Source of the DNA: Paraconiothyrium sp. Pb-2020
Taxonomy: Eukaryota > Ascomycota > Dothideomycetes > Pleosporales > Didymosphaeriaceae
Direction of reading: 5' to 3'
Assembly (NCBI GenBank): GCA_022419385.1
Contig: JAJUBI010000006.1
Coordinates: 2,666,001-2,730,000, forward strand
Length of the DNA stretch: 64,000 nt
The notes under the pieces are model-generated. The model had not been told where the DNA came from. It worked only from the letters and a program-made list of their open reading frames with translations, and did no database searches. Positions 22,901 to 34,116 of this stretch are shown in pieces. A program made the position numbers and the translations under genes. Numbering within the stretch: the stretch's first letter is position 1; the number at the start of each line of letters is the position of its first letter.

Positions 22901-24222
22901 GCACCTCGCATTCGAAGCGAGATACTTCTCGTAAACGCTTCATCGTGGCCTTCGTTTCGATGACTGTCGCAGTTATGCTAACCACAGAAATGACAAAGAT
23001 GCACGCAGCATAGTAATAATACTCATCCACTGACCAGAGGAATAGACTAGCAATCTGGAAGACATAGAACGGATTGATCACCTCTTCAACTAGCAGTTGC
23101 CCTGTAGGCTTCTCGGCAAGATCAATGACGTTCTTGCCAAACACCAGCTCGCGATATTCGCGTTCTTCTGTGTCGAGACCTTCACGAAGTGCCGTGACGT
23201 TTGTCCATGCCGGATCCTGCCAAGTGTTGGCCAGGACGAATCTGTCTTTGAGCGGATTGTAGCAGAAGCGAATGTAGCGGTAGTCGAGACAGCGCAGCTG
23301 CTTGATGACGGGGTCGAAGTCTTCATCGTAGTCTCGGTGTCGATCCTTTTCCGATACACCGAAAACTGTTGACAGCGAGCGGCCATATACCTGTTCGTCA
23401 ATTTCCTGCACCGCAAACTCGCCCCATTGATTTTCTATGACCAACCATGAGCATTCTTTAAGGGGCGCTGGACGTCCTATCAGAGCGACCTTCCACCTCG
23501 GCAGCCATTGGAAGAGCAGCCAGGCCAGTCCAACAGTTATGGTGCATATGGTTACGTATATGCCGAACCCGATTGTTGACGTATTGAAGCCAGCGACCAC
23601 GATAGTCAAGTCCTCGGTCAAAATGTAGATTTTCTGGTTCGTTCGCCGCCCTCTTGCGCCGTCACCAGAGCCAACGCTAGACACGGAGGACTGCCTGCGT
23701 AACAGAGGCCGATCTGCCGAACTACGCCTGGAGAAGGCAGAAGACTTGCGCCGTCTATGCGACGGTGCAGGGGAGCCTCCATTCTCTAGTTCGTCCAGCT
23801 CTTCCACGGTATACCCGTCGTACTCGATCTCGCCGTATTCCTCTGCAATCGCCTCCTCTTCAATGTCTGCGTCCGAGTCGCCGTCTTCGTCGTAGTAGGT
23901 GAAACTCGTGGTGGAGTCTGCGCGGCCGCGGCGATGTGCAAAAGAGGCAATGCTCGTGGGAACGCTCTCCGACATGGGGCCCGCAAACATCTTGATTGTG
24001 GTCGTCAGCGGCTGTCTCGATGTGCGAAAAGCGTTCATGGGCTGGAGCTCTACCTCGTCCTGCGCCATCTCTACATCTTCCATGAAGCTGACCGCGCTGT
24101 GCTCATTATTAGCATCGCGATCCACACAACGAGTGATGCGAAAAAGCATACTTGCTGAAGTTGGAGCCCGACCGGTGCAGCGACCTCCTGCGGCGCCGCT
24201 CAGGGCTTCGATTGCCGTCCAT
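19997..24222 (-). CDS. YPK9: P5B-type cation/polyamine-transporting ATPase
   Basis: Three exons on minus: 24222-24152, 24096-22707, 22576-19997 (introns 55 and 130 bases, in phase), giving 1346 residues. Hallmarks of a P-type ATPase are present: LTGESVPVS in the actuator domain, the phosphorylation site DKTGTLTEEGLD near residue 653, and the hinge [20 protein letters not shown]. The transmembrane-4 motif VVPPALPATLTIG has PPALP, which marks the P5B class (Ypk9/ATP13A2) against PPELP of P5A. Known P5B pumps work in vacuolar or lysosomal membranes and export polyamines from the lumen. The N-terminus (MDGNRSPERRRRRSLHRSGS) is basic and disordered, followed by an acidic stretch, as in other filamentous fungi. 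The start codon was chosen because it restores the conserved basic leader across the first small intron. Confidence 0.93.
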
Positions 24223-25275
24223 CGTGTCGATGCTGGGGTGTCAAAGTAGCAATGTCAGGGCATTGTCGGGTGCAGGAAAAGCAGAGGTGCCGTACCTGCG
24301 TCTGTGCAGCTATGACGATTCGGATGGATGAACCTTGCAGCTCCCGGTAGCTTATCGCTTCGCTTATCTAGTCTGTAAGAGGCAAGTCCGTCCTCTTCGA
24401 TTCACATTCAGAGTAGCTCTTTCAACACACGCGAGCGTGCGGGAGAAAGGTCTGCTTTGAAGTCTACTCATCTGCCGGCACATAAATACAAGGTGGTGCC
24501 AAGATGACTCGACATCGCAGGCAAGCTTCGATAAGCACTGCTTAGGTGAACCTATCAGAATGCAATCTCAAGGATGAGCTCAACGACATCACTATGAAAA
24601 CTGAATGCTCACCTCTCTGTGAATATACAAATAGCCCGACCGGTCGCATGTTTCCAGGTTTCGGAACCGTTGGTCGCGTCGCAATTTCACAACGACCCCA
24701 TCCTCCCTACACGATCTTCAATTTTGCCACAAGGTCGTACTGCATCCTCGATAGAATACTCTTGACCGGAGGACGACAAGTCGAAAAAGGTTTGCCCAAA
24801 CGTGGCTTGATCACTTTTACCGTCTACCAGAGTACACCTCCAATAGCGTAGATCATCAGTACTCGGCCCGGCCAATGTGAACCAAATGATAACTCCGGTT
24901 TTAGAGCGAGCGCTTGTTGTCTGGATTTAGGTCGTTCCATTCCCCCCTGCTACGAAGACATGCTATGGTAATAGCTGGGAGGTGCCGTAATTTTTGTGGC
25001 AACCCCATCTGATATGATCGATTCACTTCGCCCAAGGTGGAGTCTGGTCTCCGATGCCTCGTATTACATGTAAGAAACTATACTTTACTATGGATCTGCA
25101 CAGAGCTAACAATTTGAAGTAACATCAACTGCGGTGGCGACTGTGAGTTTCACTCTACCTTGGCTGTCACCACGAGTGAGCTGTTCACTGGCGATAGATC
25201 TCTTTGAAGATATTGTGCTGGTTTCCAGCGTGTGATCGTACTAGAACGATCAGTTTTCTAGGTTGAGTATGATTA
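24223..25275. other. Intergenic region, 1.05 kb
   Basis: Promoter of the P5B ATPase. Around 25050-25145 short exon-like pieces flanked by GTAAG and GTGAG occur but do not join into a convincing protein. No other feature supported. Confidence 0.35.
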
Positions 25276-25497
25276 ATGTCGTCGCCCATTTTCACCCTGT
25301 TGCTCTGCGTAGCCAGCCTCGCGACTGCCGCTCGTGCTCCCGCCTCCAAACTCGAGAAGCGCGATCAATGTGGCACCTTCCAGAAAAATGTCTATAGTTG
25401 TGGCGCAAGCAAAGGCAATCAACGGTCAAATATACTTAGCTGGAGGCTTAGAGGTTCGGCATACAGCTCGGCTGAGCAGCCTCAGCATGATGCTTGA
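25276..25497 (+). CDS. Possible small secreted protein
   Basis: A 73-codon frame begins with a good signal peptide (SPIFTLLLCVASLATAAR). It is followed by a KEX2-like dibasic site (KLEKR) and then DQCGTFQKNVYSCGAS with two cysteines. The C-terminal 35 residues have no recognisable character. The true gene may splice into downstream sequence, or this may be a decayed remnant. The signal peptide plus pro-region plus Lys-Arg layout is that of fungal small secreted proteins. No promoter element or homology supports expression, so the call is tentative. Confidence 0.35.
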   Translation: MSSPIFTLLLCVASLATAARAPASKLEKRDQCGTFQKNVYSCGASKGNQRSNILSWRLRGSAYSSAEQPQHDA

Positions 25498-28014
25498 GAT
25501 ATAGCAGACATCCGCTATGTACCAGATCGCGGTGCCTGGGAACCGTCACTTTCTAGTAATACATAAACGCTGCTACACTACAAGGACGGCAGACCAACGG
25601 GCCAAGGAATGAATGTGTGATCGAAAGCGAACTTGTTTAATATAGTCGTTAGAAAGGGAAGCGCCTGATGGTGTAACCTTATATCATTTCAGCAACGCAC
25701 GTCTTATGCGCCCACGCATGAGTGATCTTGCTGATGAACTTGGGAGCGCCTTCACTGATGATGTTCATGTACGAGATTACAAAGACGACCTAAAGCCTAG
25801 AGGCATGGGCTGGTAATTCACCTTTACATCAAGTAAGCTACTACTTTTGCAACCAAGGCACAGATACGTAGAAGGGTGGTGCGGGTCTGTTACAGTCTCT
25901 GCTGTACCAGATCCTCCAATTAGCTCTCAGCTTGATTCAGTATGTCTGTGCAAAGCGCTTGCATCGTGACACTCTAACAGAGAAAACATCACAGCTTACA
26001 GGAATACAATTCGGTATGTAATTCTGTCTCCTTGTGGACAGTTTTGATGAATGATAGCGAAGAAAAGATCAACCCAGCTATTAGAAGTCTCTGTCTTGTG
26101 AGGCCGCATCACGATCGGTGCATCAAACAGACCTAGAAGACATTAAGAGGATTTCTTGCGTCAAGAATATCGCACGATCGACATAACCCATTTTACGAAG
26201 CGTTACATGTGAAGGCACATCGAGAAACAAAGTCCAATTTTTTTCGAAGTCCATCGACAGTGAACAGATTTTTACGTCTGAATGATGAAATACTTTACTA
26301 CGCTCGATGGGTCGCGAGCCGGGGCAGGGCTGAAGACAACGAATCTTCGTTCTCTATGCTGGACGAGTTCATTAAGGCCACCAGTCATCATGCATACAGC
26401 ATTAGCAATCGTTGGACACAGGTGAAAGCTTCACCCAAATATGAAGGACATGATGGACATAAGGGGGGGTGGAAGTGCAGCTTCCGCGCCTTAGCTGTCT
26501 GTGCAAGCTTGTTAGGTAGTCAGATACCTACCTATGGTAGATTCGTGCAAAGCAGCATGAGGAAACGAGAAGACAAGCAAGCAGGGTAGACCACTACTAG
26601 ATTGAGTTTCGCTGGCGAAGAGTGAGACCTATCCCTATGCTCGTTGGTGTGGATGAGCCCTTCGAGTCATTCCTCCTCCATCGCGATTCCATCTCTTCGT
26701 CCCTACCAAAACCCCACTACACGAGCTATCCTGTGGTCGTTAAAACCAACCCCACAACCCGCGTCCGCAGGCCTAGCTCTGTCTCGTCAGTTCCATTCAT
26801 CACTGACGTCCTTTCTCGTCAAAGTAGCGGTGTAATCCCTCCATTCCCAATCCAGCAGCACTAATCGAACCCCACCAACATCAAGCATCGCGATCAATGG
26901 TCACGTCGAGTAAGCGAAATGCGATGGCTCAGTTGCGGGGTTTACTGGTAGTGTAATCTGGGTCACGATAAGAGTGAAGTAGTGGGCCCGTTCATCTGGT
27001 GTGGATGTGAGAATCCAATGTGTTGGCACGGTTCGGAGCGTGTAGACGCGAAACGGGAGGGGTGTTTGGTAGGGCTCGGATCGCGCCGGAGCGACGATGC
27101 ATTGAGTGATTTGGGAACAGCGGTGGGAGATTGTCAGAGCATGTGTTGACTTAGCATCTATGGATGTCTCGCATGCACTTCACTTGTGAAGGTGACCCGA
27201 TCCCAGATTGACATGGGAGCAAACGTACCTGAGCGTGTCAAAGTAGGAAGCATGCATCCCCACACGGGATGTTCTCTCCGGAGCTGTACTGCACGGTCTG
27301 CACCGACGCAGTCTGCGCAGTGATGTAATGGCTCACAGGACGATGCAGCAGCCGCATGCAATATCTTGAACGCAAGCTTGCGTGGCAAGCATACAGATTC
27401 CTGCCGATCCCGACTTCCAGAACTCCAGGTACGAAAGCTAGCCGCTGCGGCTGCGGCAAGGCCTCCGGCAGAGAGTTTATATGAATGTCGATCGTGTCTA
27501 GTCCTGGAGCAAAGCCGGTAAGAAATATAAGGTTAGCAACAAGTTTATGTGCGCCAAGTATGAGCACGAGGACACTAGGAAGAGGGAAGTGATAATATAG
27601 TGTAAACCTCCACGAGTAACATCAATGCAGAGCCGGAGCAGACCTTGCGCACAGTACATGGATGTATGGTGCTGCAGCGATCGACACTGCCATTGAGAGA
27701 CGAAAGGACCGCACATTTGCGCACCAGAGCTGCAAACACATGAATCATTATCTGACATTTCGACATGCCTGTAGCCAGGAAGCTTGCGGAGAGGGAGGGA
27801 ACAGAGGTGAACGTTGTCAATGCCAAAATGTCATTGTCTTGGACTTTTCCTGCTCCGCCACTGAACACCGTGGTATGAATCGTTTGCGCCGTCACTGCCA
27901 CCAAGCACTCAGTAGGGTCATGTTTAACCTTTCATTTGTAAACATAACACCATGTGATGCCCATATTCATGTCGAAAAAACCGTAAGAGACCCCAGCCTA
28001 TTCAACCATGTCCC
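25498..28014. other. Gene-poor region, 2.5 kb
   Basis: Several short frames exist (for example 126 codons at 26209-26589) but they lack family motifs, biased composition or splice continuity. No transposon domain, terminal repeat or RNA gene could be identified by eye. Confidence 0.35.
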
Positions 28015-28961
28015 TTACACCTCCGCAAGCACCGTCTCCTTGAACTCCCGCTCAACCTGTTGTACGTTAGCAGCTTTCTCCACATTCGTCGCCTGTCAAG
28101 TTCGTACCTTCTGGCCAGAGTCGTCCTGGCTTGACTCGCCGTGGAGACCGAGGAGAGCACCAAGGTCGAACTTGGGCTGCTTGAGAAGCTTAAGCTTGCG
28201 GACGTGGATCTATTATGCATTAGCCAAGCTCCCAGGCACGCGCTTCCACGACGACACATACGTTCTGGAGGGGATAGATGCCTTGGGTGGCCTTCTCAAT
28301 CTCACGGCCGATGACCTCGGGGATGAGCTTCTGAGTGAGCTGAGCGAGGGAGCACGAGCTGGCCTCACGGGTCATGATCTCAGTCATCTTCTTGCGGATC
28401 TGCCTGATCTGCGACGAAGCGGCGTAGGTGGTCTTCTTGATCTGGTTGGGTCGTCGCTTGGTGAAGGCGATGGCGAAGAGGCGGACGAGATAGTCGTCAG
28501 TGGTCTTGACGACGACGTTGGCCTCGATGAGGGTTTGCCACTTGCGGACAAGCGAGCGGAGCTTGTCGGAGGTGAAGTCGAGGCCGTGGAAGTTGGTCAG
28601 GCAGTTCTTGCCCTGGACCTCGTCGACGCGGAGCTTAACCTTACGGAAAGCGTGGTCCTCGTCCTTCTGGAGGTCCGCAAGGGAAACCTCGAATATCCGG
28701 CCCTTCAGTGCATCGTTGGCGTTCTTGAGACCGGAGGTACGGTTAACGAGGGTCTTGCCGACACTGCAAAAGAAAAAGAACTCAGTATGCTGTCCATTGA
28801 AGAGTGTGCGGGCGCACAATGTCGCGATGGGAGCCTTACTCTCGGACCTGGAAAGTGCCAGGAGCCTTGACGTTGTACCAGTCCTTCTTCGCGAAGGTGT
28901 CGGTCTTCTTCTTGAGACCCTTCTTGCCCTTTGAAAGACGCTTGTTCTTGCCGACAGCCAT
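28015..28961 (-). CDS. RPS1: 40S ribosomal protein eS1 (S3Ae)
   Basis: Four exons on minus: 28961-28840, 28763-28262, 28209-28108 and 28056-28015, with introns of 76, 52 and 51 bases that all keep phase, giving 255 residues. The start MAVGKNKRLSKGKKGLKKK is the conserved basic N-terminus of eS1. The body shows GKTLVNRTSGLKNANDALKG, FRKVKLRVDEVQGKNCLTNF and REIEKATQGIYPLQN. The end EREFKETVLAEV is also conserved. The protein is part of the small subunit platform near the mRNA exit and is essential. The multi-intron structure is usual for fungal ribosomal protein genes. A long open frame on the opposite strand (27662-28870) is a shadow. Confidence 0.96.
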
Positions 28962-30274
28962 GGTTGCGATGGGGTGGGAGGGCTGTTCTGGTTGTGTCGT
29001 TTAACAAGTCGAAGCCCACGCTGAATTTCTTCGCTAAGCGAGTGGTGTGCGCGCACGGACCTAAATCACGTGAGCCAAGAAAAATCTGGGGCCTTCGCCG
29101 TGCACAAACACCGCAACTGATCGCATGCCTATCCGAACGGTGGATCTACTCCTGCTCTACTTCCTCGTGCGTGGTTCGCGGTATTACCGCAGCTCACGCC
29201 AATACCTATTGGGATATCACCCTCACAACGGAAAGAGCTGTTCGCCTTGTTGCGCAGTTTTGGCGGGTTTGCCACCTCGTTGTATTGGTTTCTTGACACT
29301 GATATGCACTATCTACTCAGCCATGCGATAACCTTACTTTTTCAATCCAGTAGTTACTGATGTAGAAGCTCCTTCCCCATGGCTGAATGCTTGTTAGCAA
29401 ACAACTCGTTCTTCAAATCACCAGGAACACGAGGCTGCTCGAGTGACATGGTAAGAAATGCTCCACAATGACCGACGAACGTAGACGTAGGTTGCGGCCA
29501 TCGCCGGTGAACAAATTGCTAGTCACTACGGCCAGCGAGACCCAAATCTCTAGGCGGTGGACTTGGTCAGGTCGTTGTCCGCCGGACCACCGCGCCACAG
29601 GGTCTACAGAAGGACTGCTGCCACTGTTCCAAATTGCTCAGCAGCGTTCACTGCTGGATCCATACTTCAGAATGTCATGGTTTTTATAGTTTTAGTTATA
29701 GTTTGTTATTTCAGCACGAGCTGCATTCAATTTCCATTGACCGCTCTCCTGTCACGACTCGCTACTCTCTGATCCGCTTCCGCACCGCTAGTGTCGCTTC
29801 TCGCCTCGCTACTTCCACCTTCCCACAGACCAGTCCCTGACACCGTTCTGTCGAACTCCTTCCATGGATTGACGTGGCAGCTAATTTGACTGCTCACCGA
29901 TTGGTATCGAGCTAAACGGATCCACTGCACGCATTCCTTCTATGACTCCTTCCTCATTTCTTCCTCGCCGAGTAGTCTCCGCCTCTCTATCGGGCAGTCC
30001 CGGGCTCTCTGTGCGCGCTCTCGACACCTGCTCGATACCTTCTGAGGCAGGGTCTGAGAAGCTGTCGTTCTCCCAATCGCTCTTCTGACATCTTGTTGAT
30101 TTCCAGGTCGTGGCTTGGTCCTCAATTCTTTGGGTGCGGATTCCCCACTACCAACTCTTTCCTCGATCACAAAGAAGTGACGGTGTTCGGGATGATGCTC
30201 AGTGGCTTGGTGATGGATCTTTAGATCGCTGTTCTCTCGTTGTGTGGGGTTACTTGGTTGATCACATGGCCAAA
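28962..30274. other. Intergenic region, 1.3 kb
   Basis: Upstream region of RPS1 and 3' flank of the next minus-strand gene. No supported coding or RNA feature. Confidence 0.35.
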
Positions 30275-30777
30275 TCACGTCCTCACGGCACTGTGCTCTC
30301 TGCGTTGTTGCTGGTAGGGGTTCTGAGACTGGCAGAACTTCTCAAAGTCTGGGAAGCTGATGTAGCCATCTGAAGCGGGTCAACTATGGCACTGTGATAC
30401 AAGGCTGGACAATTCTTACCTTGCTGCCTATACTGATGGACATAGCGAGCACTCTCGCTCCTCCATACGGCAGGGCGATCTGGGCTGTAAATTGGACTCG
30501 AGTGCATTCTCTCTTCTGGCGAAGACATCGGGCTACCTGGTGGTGTCTCGGTCCTTGGCGTGGATGGGTGCGAGGCAACCTTGGCAAGGAGGGCTGAAGC
30601 TTTGGTCGGACTCCCCGAGCCTGAGTCTCTGCGGCTTGCTATGGTCGATTGTGTTGTAAGACACGGCGACGAGACGGTTGAAGGCGTTAGAGGTGGTCGA
30701 CGGGTGCCTGATGTGGACCGTGGCTGCTGCGGTGGTTGTGTTGGGAGCGAGTAGTAGTATCTGGTGTTGTTCGCCAT
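30275..30777 (-). CDS. Hypothetical protein, Ser/Pro-rich, with EF-hand-like end
   Basis: Two exons on minus: 30777-30420 and 30369-30275, with a 50-base GTAAGA...CAG intron; 150 residues. The start MANNTRYYYSLPTQPPQQPR is preferred to an upstream in-frame ATG because it opens the low-complexity domain. The first exon is rich in Ser, Pro and Thr (TPPGSPMSSPEERMHSSP), a typical phosphorylation-site composition, then ARYVHQYRQQ. Splicing creates RQQDGYISFPDFEKFCQSQ, which resembles the second half of an EF-hand loop and F helix (DGxIsfxxFxxF), without the first Asp residues needed for calcium. The improvement in sequence quality after splicing supports the model. Function unknown. Confidence 0.65.
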
Positions 30778-33700
30778 TTCGAAGTGGAAGTGTGTTTGCT
30801 TGTCTCGTTGATTGAGTGGTTGACGGTGGAAAGGTGGAATCAAGAGCAGAGCAGTTGGAAGACGTAGTGGTAATAATGCTGAGTGCCCGCGCCCAGACGC
30901 CATTCACCCAGACTACAACGCCTCTGCAAGTGCAGGGCACCCCTGCAACGCCAGCTGCATCATCAGCCGGGCCCTCCAGCTTTGACTTTCTCGGCCCCGG
31001 TCGCCATGCACGATGCACGCCTCTTAACAACGTGGACCGTTAGGACAGCAGGCAGCTAGCCGGCTACAAGCCGGCTGCGCTGTCATCAGTCGATACGTCG
31101 TGACTCGTCCCCGACCGACTCACGACCACACTTCATCTCGAGGCGTGCGTTGGCCACCGCTGTGTCTCTTTTGGTCGCTCCGAGAAATCGTTAGCCCGGC
31201 AAGTGGCTACTGCTTCTAGCAAATTCGCTGACGTCGGCTGTATCGAGGCCTCTCGTGCCTGATTGGCATCGCGGCTCTGCAGCCGGTAACGCGGGTTCCA
31301 AGGCAGCAGGGTCTCGAATCGGGACATGGATGCGCCTTGAACAGGCGCTTCCGTCATGGACGCCGTGTGGTGGAGAGACAACTGCCAGACAGCCACCATT
31401 CGGGCCGGCAAGGTACGCTCCAGTTGGTGGGCGGACGCCTTGCAAGACGGAGGGCCGTTCCTGATGCTGTATTGACAGGACCGCGTCCTGGCGTGTGCGG
31501 CCAGGTACGAGCTCGAACACAATGCTTCACGATTACGTCTGCCTCTGTCGTCGCAACGGTCGGGGCGGTGGCGGAGCGTCTTGCTCTTCACAAATCCACG
31601 CGCAATGACATGGCTCGCGCAAAGAAGCACAAAATCAGCAACACGAGCCAACATCCAACAGAATCCCACGCGTCGCACCCGCGTTCCATCCTTCCTGGCT
31701 CACAAACCCGCTGCTCACCTCTTCTATGACGCACCCCTATTCTTTGTTTTCCTGACATCGGTTCTTGGTTATCTTCTGCACGCTCGGGCGGGATGGACCA
31801 AGCAGCGGCCAGTTCACAGTCCACTCGTTCTCGCGTCTCACCATGCCTCCCATAAGCCGGGCGGGCGAGATGGCGAGTGCTACAAGACGCCTTGTGTCGA
31901 GAGCAGCAGCTCTGACGTTACACCACGAAATACACTAGACATTAAGTTCCGAACGGCCCTTTACACAGTAGGTGTCAGAGGTTTCCAAGTTCTGCCAGCC
32001 CACCTCATGGCATAGCATGGCGATCCACTCTGTTCTTCAGAGCGGGGCGGACAGGCGTCCAGACTCGTCTCTCCTCTCCACTAATCCTCAGCTGCGCTGC
32101 ATGACGCTCGCCAGCGGCTACGACTGCCGCACTTGCCCTGGGAATCTTTCGCCTCCCCGACGAGTCAATCAGCGTCGCGCCCATCCAGGTTGACCGAGCA
32201 TGCGAGACACCTGCCATATGCCATGCTGCCCAGTCCGTTGTGAAGGCGCCTGCTAGCTCACGATACTACACATTAGACGCGCTCGGTACCTGTCGCCTGC
32301 CCCACAGATACGGTTAAGGTTATCTTGTGACACCTCTTCACGCACCCCTTCCTCCCATCTCAACGCCTCCGTAGATGCAGGCAGTCTGTATGAAGAGTGG
32401 TCTGCATCAGGGATGCATAGTTACTATCCCCGGTGGCCCTCGCTTCTGAGATTACGACCAACAACGCGGTGTACTTCGAGTCAACCCTCGGAAATTTGTT
32501 ACATTCACCGCTTCGCAAGGACGTCCTCAGCACAGAGATTGGTGCACCGTGTATACAACCACACTCCCGAAAACACTCGCTCTGCGTTAAACGCAAAGAT
32601 TCGTGTTGGATATGCACTCTTATTGCCGCCTGGGAGTTGTACATAGCAGCATGCGGTCATGGTGCAACCCACCGTCTCCCCACACGCCTCTTTGCTCTCA
32701 ACTCGGAGCCTCCCGAGCTCGCTTTGCCGACCCCGAGACCACCCACATACACACTCACAGAAAATACCCCACAGCGATCTAGAATGCATATCCCTTAGAC
32801 CTGCGTGCCGATCCTTTCCGAGGCCGCACACAAGCACATCCTCGCCTACGCAGTCTGCGTGTTACCTGCTAGTCCTGCGTGCGGGTCTCACACGTGTACA
32901 TCCGCCAGCCCACACCACACCTATGACATCCACACTCCAGAACGCGCTGACACAGGTGTTTCCCAGTAAGAGGAAACAGCAGCTTCTCCACGTAGACGCC
33001 CCGAAACAGATCCTGGGAGGGTTCTAGGTACAGTGGCTTCTGGTGCGCCTTACGGCGCGGTCGTCCGCGGTAGGCATCTCCTTGCACGCAACGAAGGGCA
33101 GTGGGTGGTCTTCCCGGCCGAGACCACTTTTGGCAGGGTGGATGGCTTTCTAATCTTGTACCGAAGCGCATGCTCGGAGCAAAGGCGAGGTAGCGTTCGA
33201 GCCCGAAAGCGGGCCGCCCCGGTAACCTAGTGATCTAGTGTTTACCCTTCTGGCACTCGCGCTGGCCGCGCCATGGGAAATGGAGGCGGTCATGCGGCAG
33301 ATAAATGGTATTTGCGAGCGTGAGCGGGTAGGGCGGGTTTCGAATTTGGGGTGGTAGGGTACTTGGAGGGTGGTAGGGGTACATGAGCAAGTGTGGCCTA
33401 CCCTCGAAAGAGAAGGGAAACAGGGCATGCTGTACTGCTGATGGCTGGCCTGCTGGGCTGGACACGTGAGGTGTTGTGAGTGGTCGTGCAGATGCGGGGA
33501 GCGCGGATGTACAGAGAGGAACGAGCGTGGAGAGTTATGGCGTACAATACGCAGAAGTGCGTGCTGTCTACTGGTCAGCTTCGTACGGCTCGTGACAGGA
33601 CCGTGACATGACAATCAGTCCGAGTCGGCTTCGTTTGGCAGAGCGTGCCTGAGATGCACTTCGTCTTTCAACTTCCTGAGGCTACCCCGTGTCATTAGTC

Positions 33701-34116
33701 CTCCTATGGTATACCGAAGCTGCCAATAGCGGAGGCGAACAGTCAGCCATGCGCTGCTGTGGCGGCCTGCGTTGAAGGCACTTCTTGAGCCGAACCAATC
33801 GCTGAGCATGGTCTGTAAAGCATCATGAGGTGAATGTTCTATTCGTGGAGTTGAAGTATTTGTTTTGTCTACCTGCAATTATTGCGTGAGCGTCCTCGCT
33901 ATTTACTCGGATCCGCAGCACGCGCTGCTGCCCACTTCATGCGACTAAGGAATCGTATAGGCGTCCTACCCAATGGTCAAGCTTATCGAAAGGTCGATGC
34001 AATATGTCAACCCGAATCCAATCGCAACAATATGACAAAAGCGGAGATGCACGATGAGTAAGGTGTCTTTCGTGCACAAGCAGACGACGAGCTGAAATGC
34101 CAGGCAACGTCAACAT
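30778..34116. other. Largest gene-free stretch, 3.3 kb
   Basis: Scanned on both strands. Frames up to about 180 codons are present but none has motifs or biased composition expected of a protein. The part at 31.1-31.6 kb is GC-rich. Nothing indicates a transposon, and no tRNA-like B box with matching arms was found. Confidence 0.35.

Noticed and set aside
25050..25145. Small exon-like pieces with GTAAG and GTGAG donors
   Set aside because: Joining them gives an early stop and no recognisable protein.
27662..28870. Open frame of 402 codons on the plus strand
   Set aside because: It overlaps the eS1 ribosomal protein exons in antisense; the minus strand has conserved sequence and matching introns, so this frame is a composition shadow.
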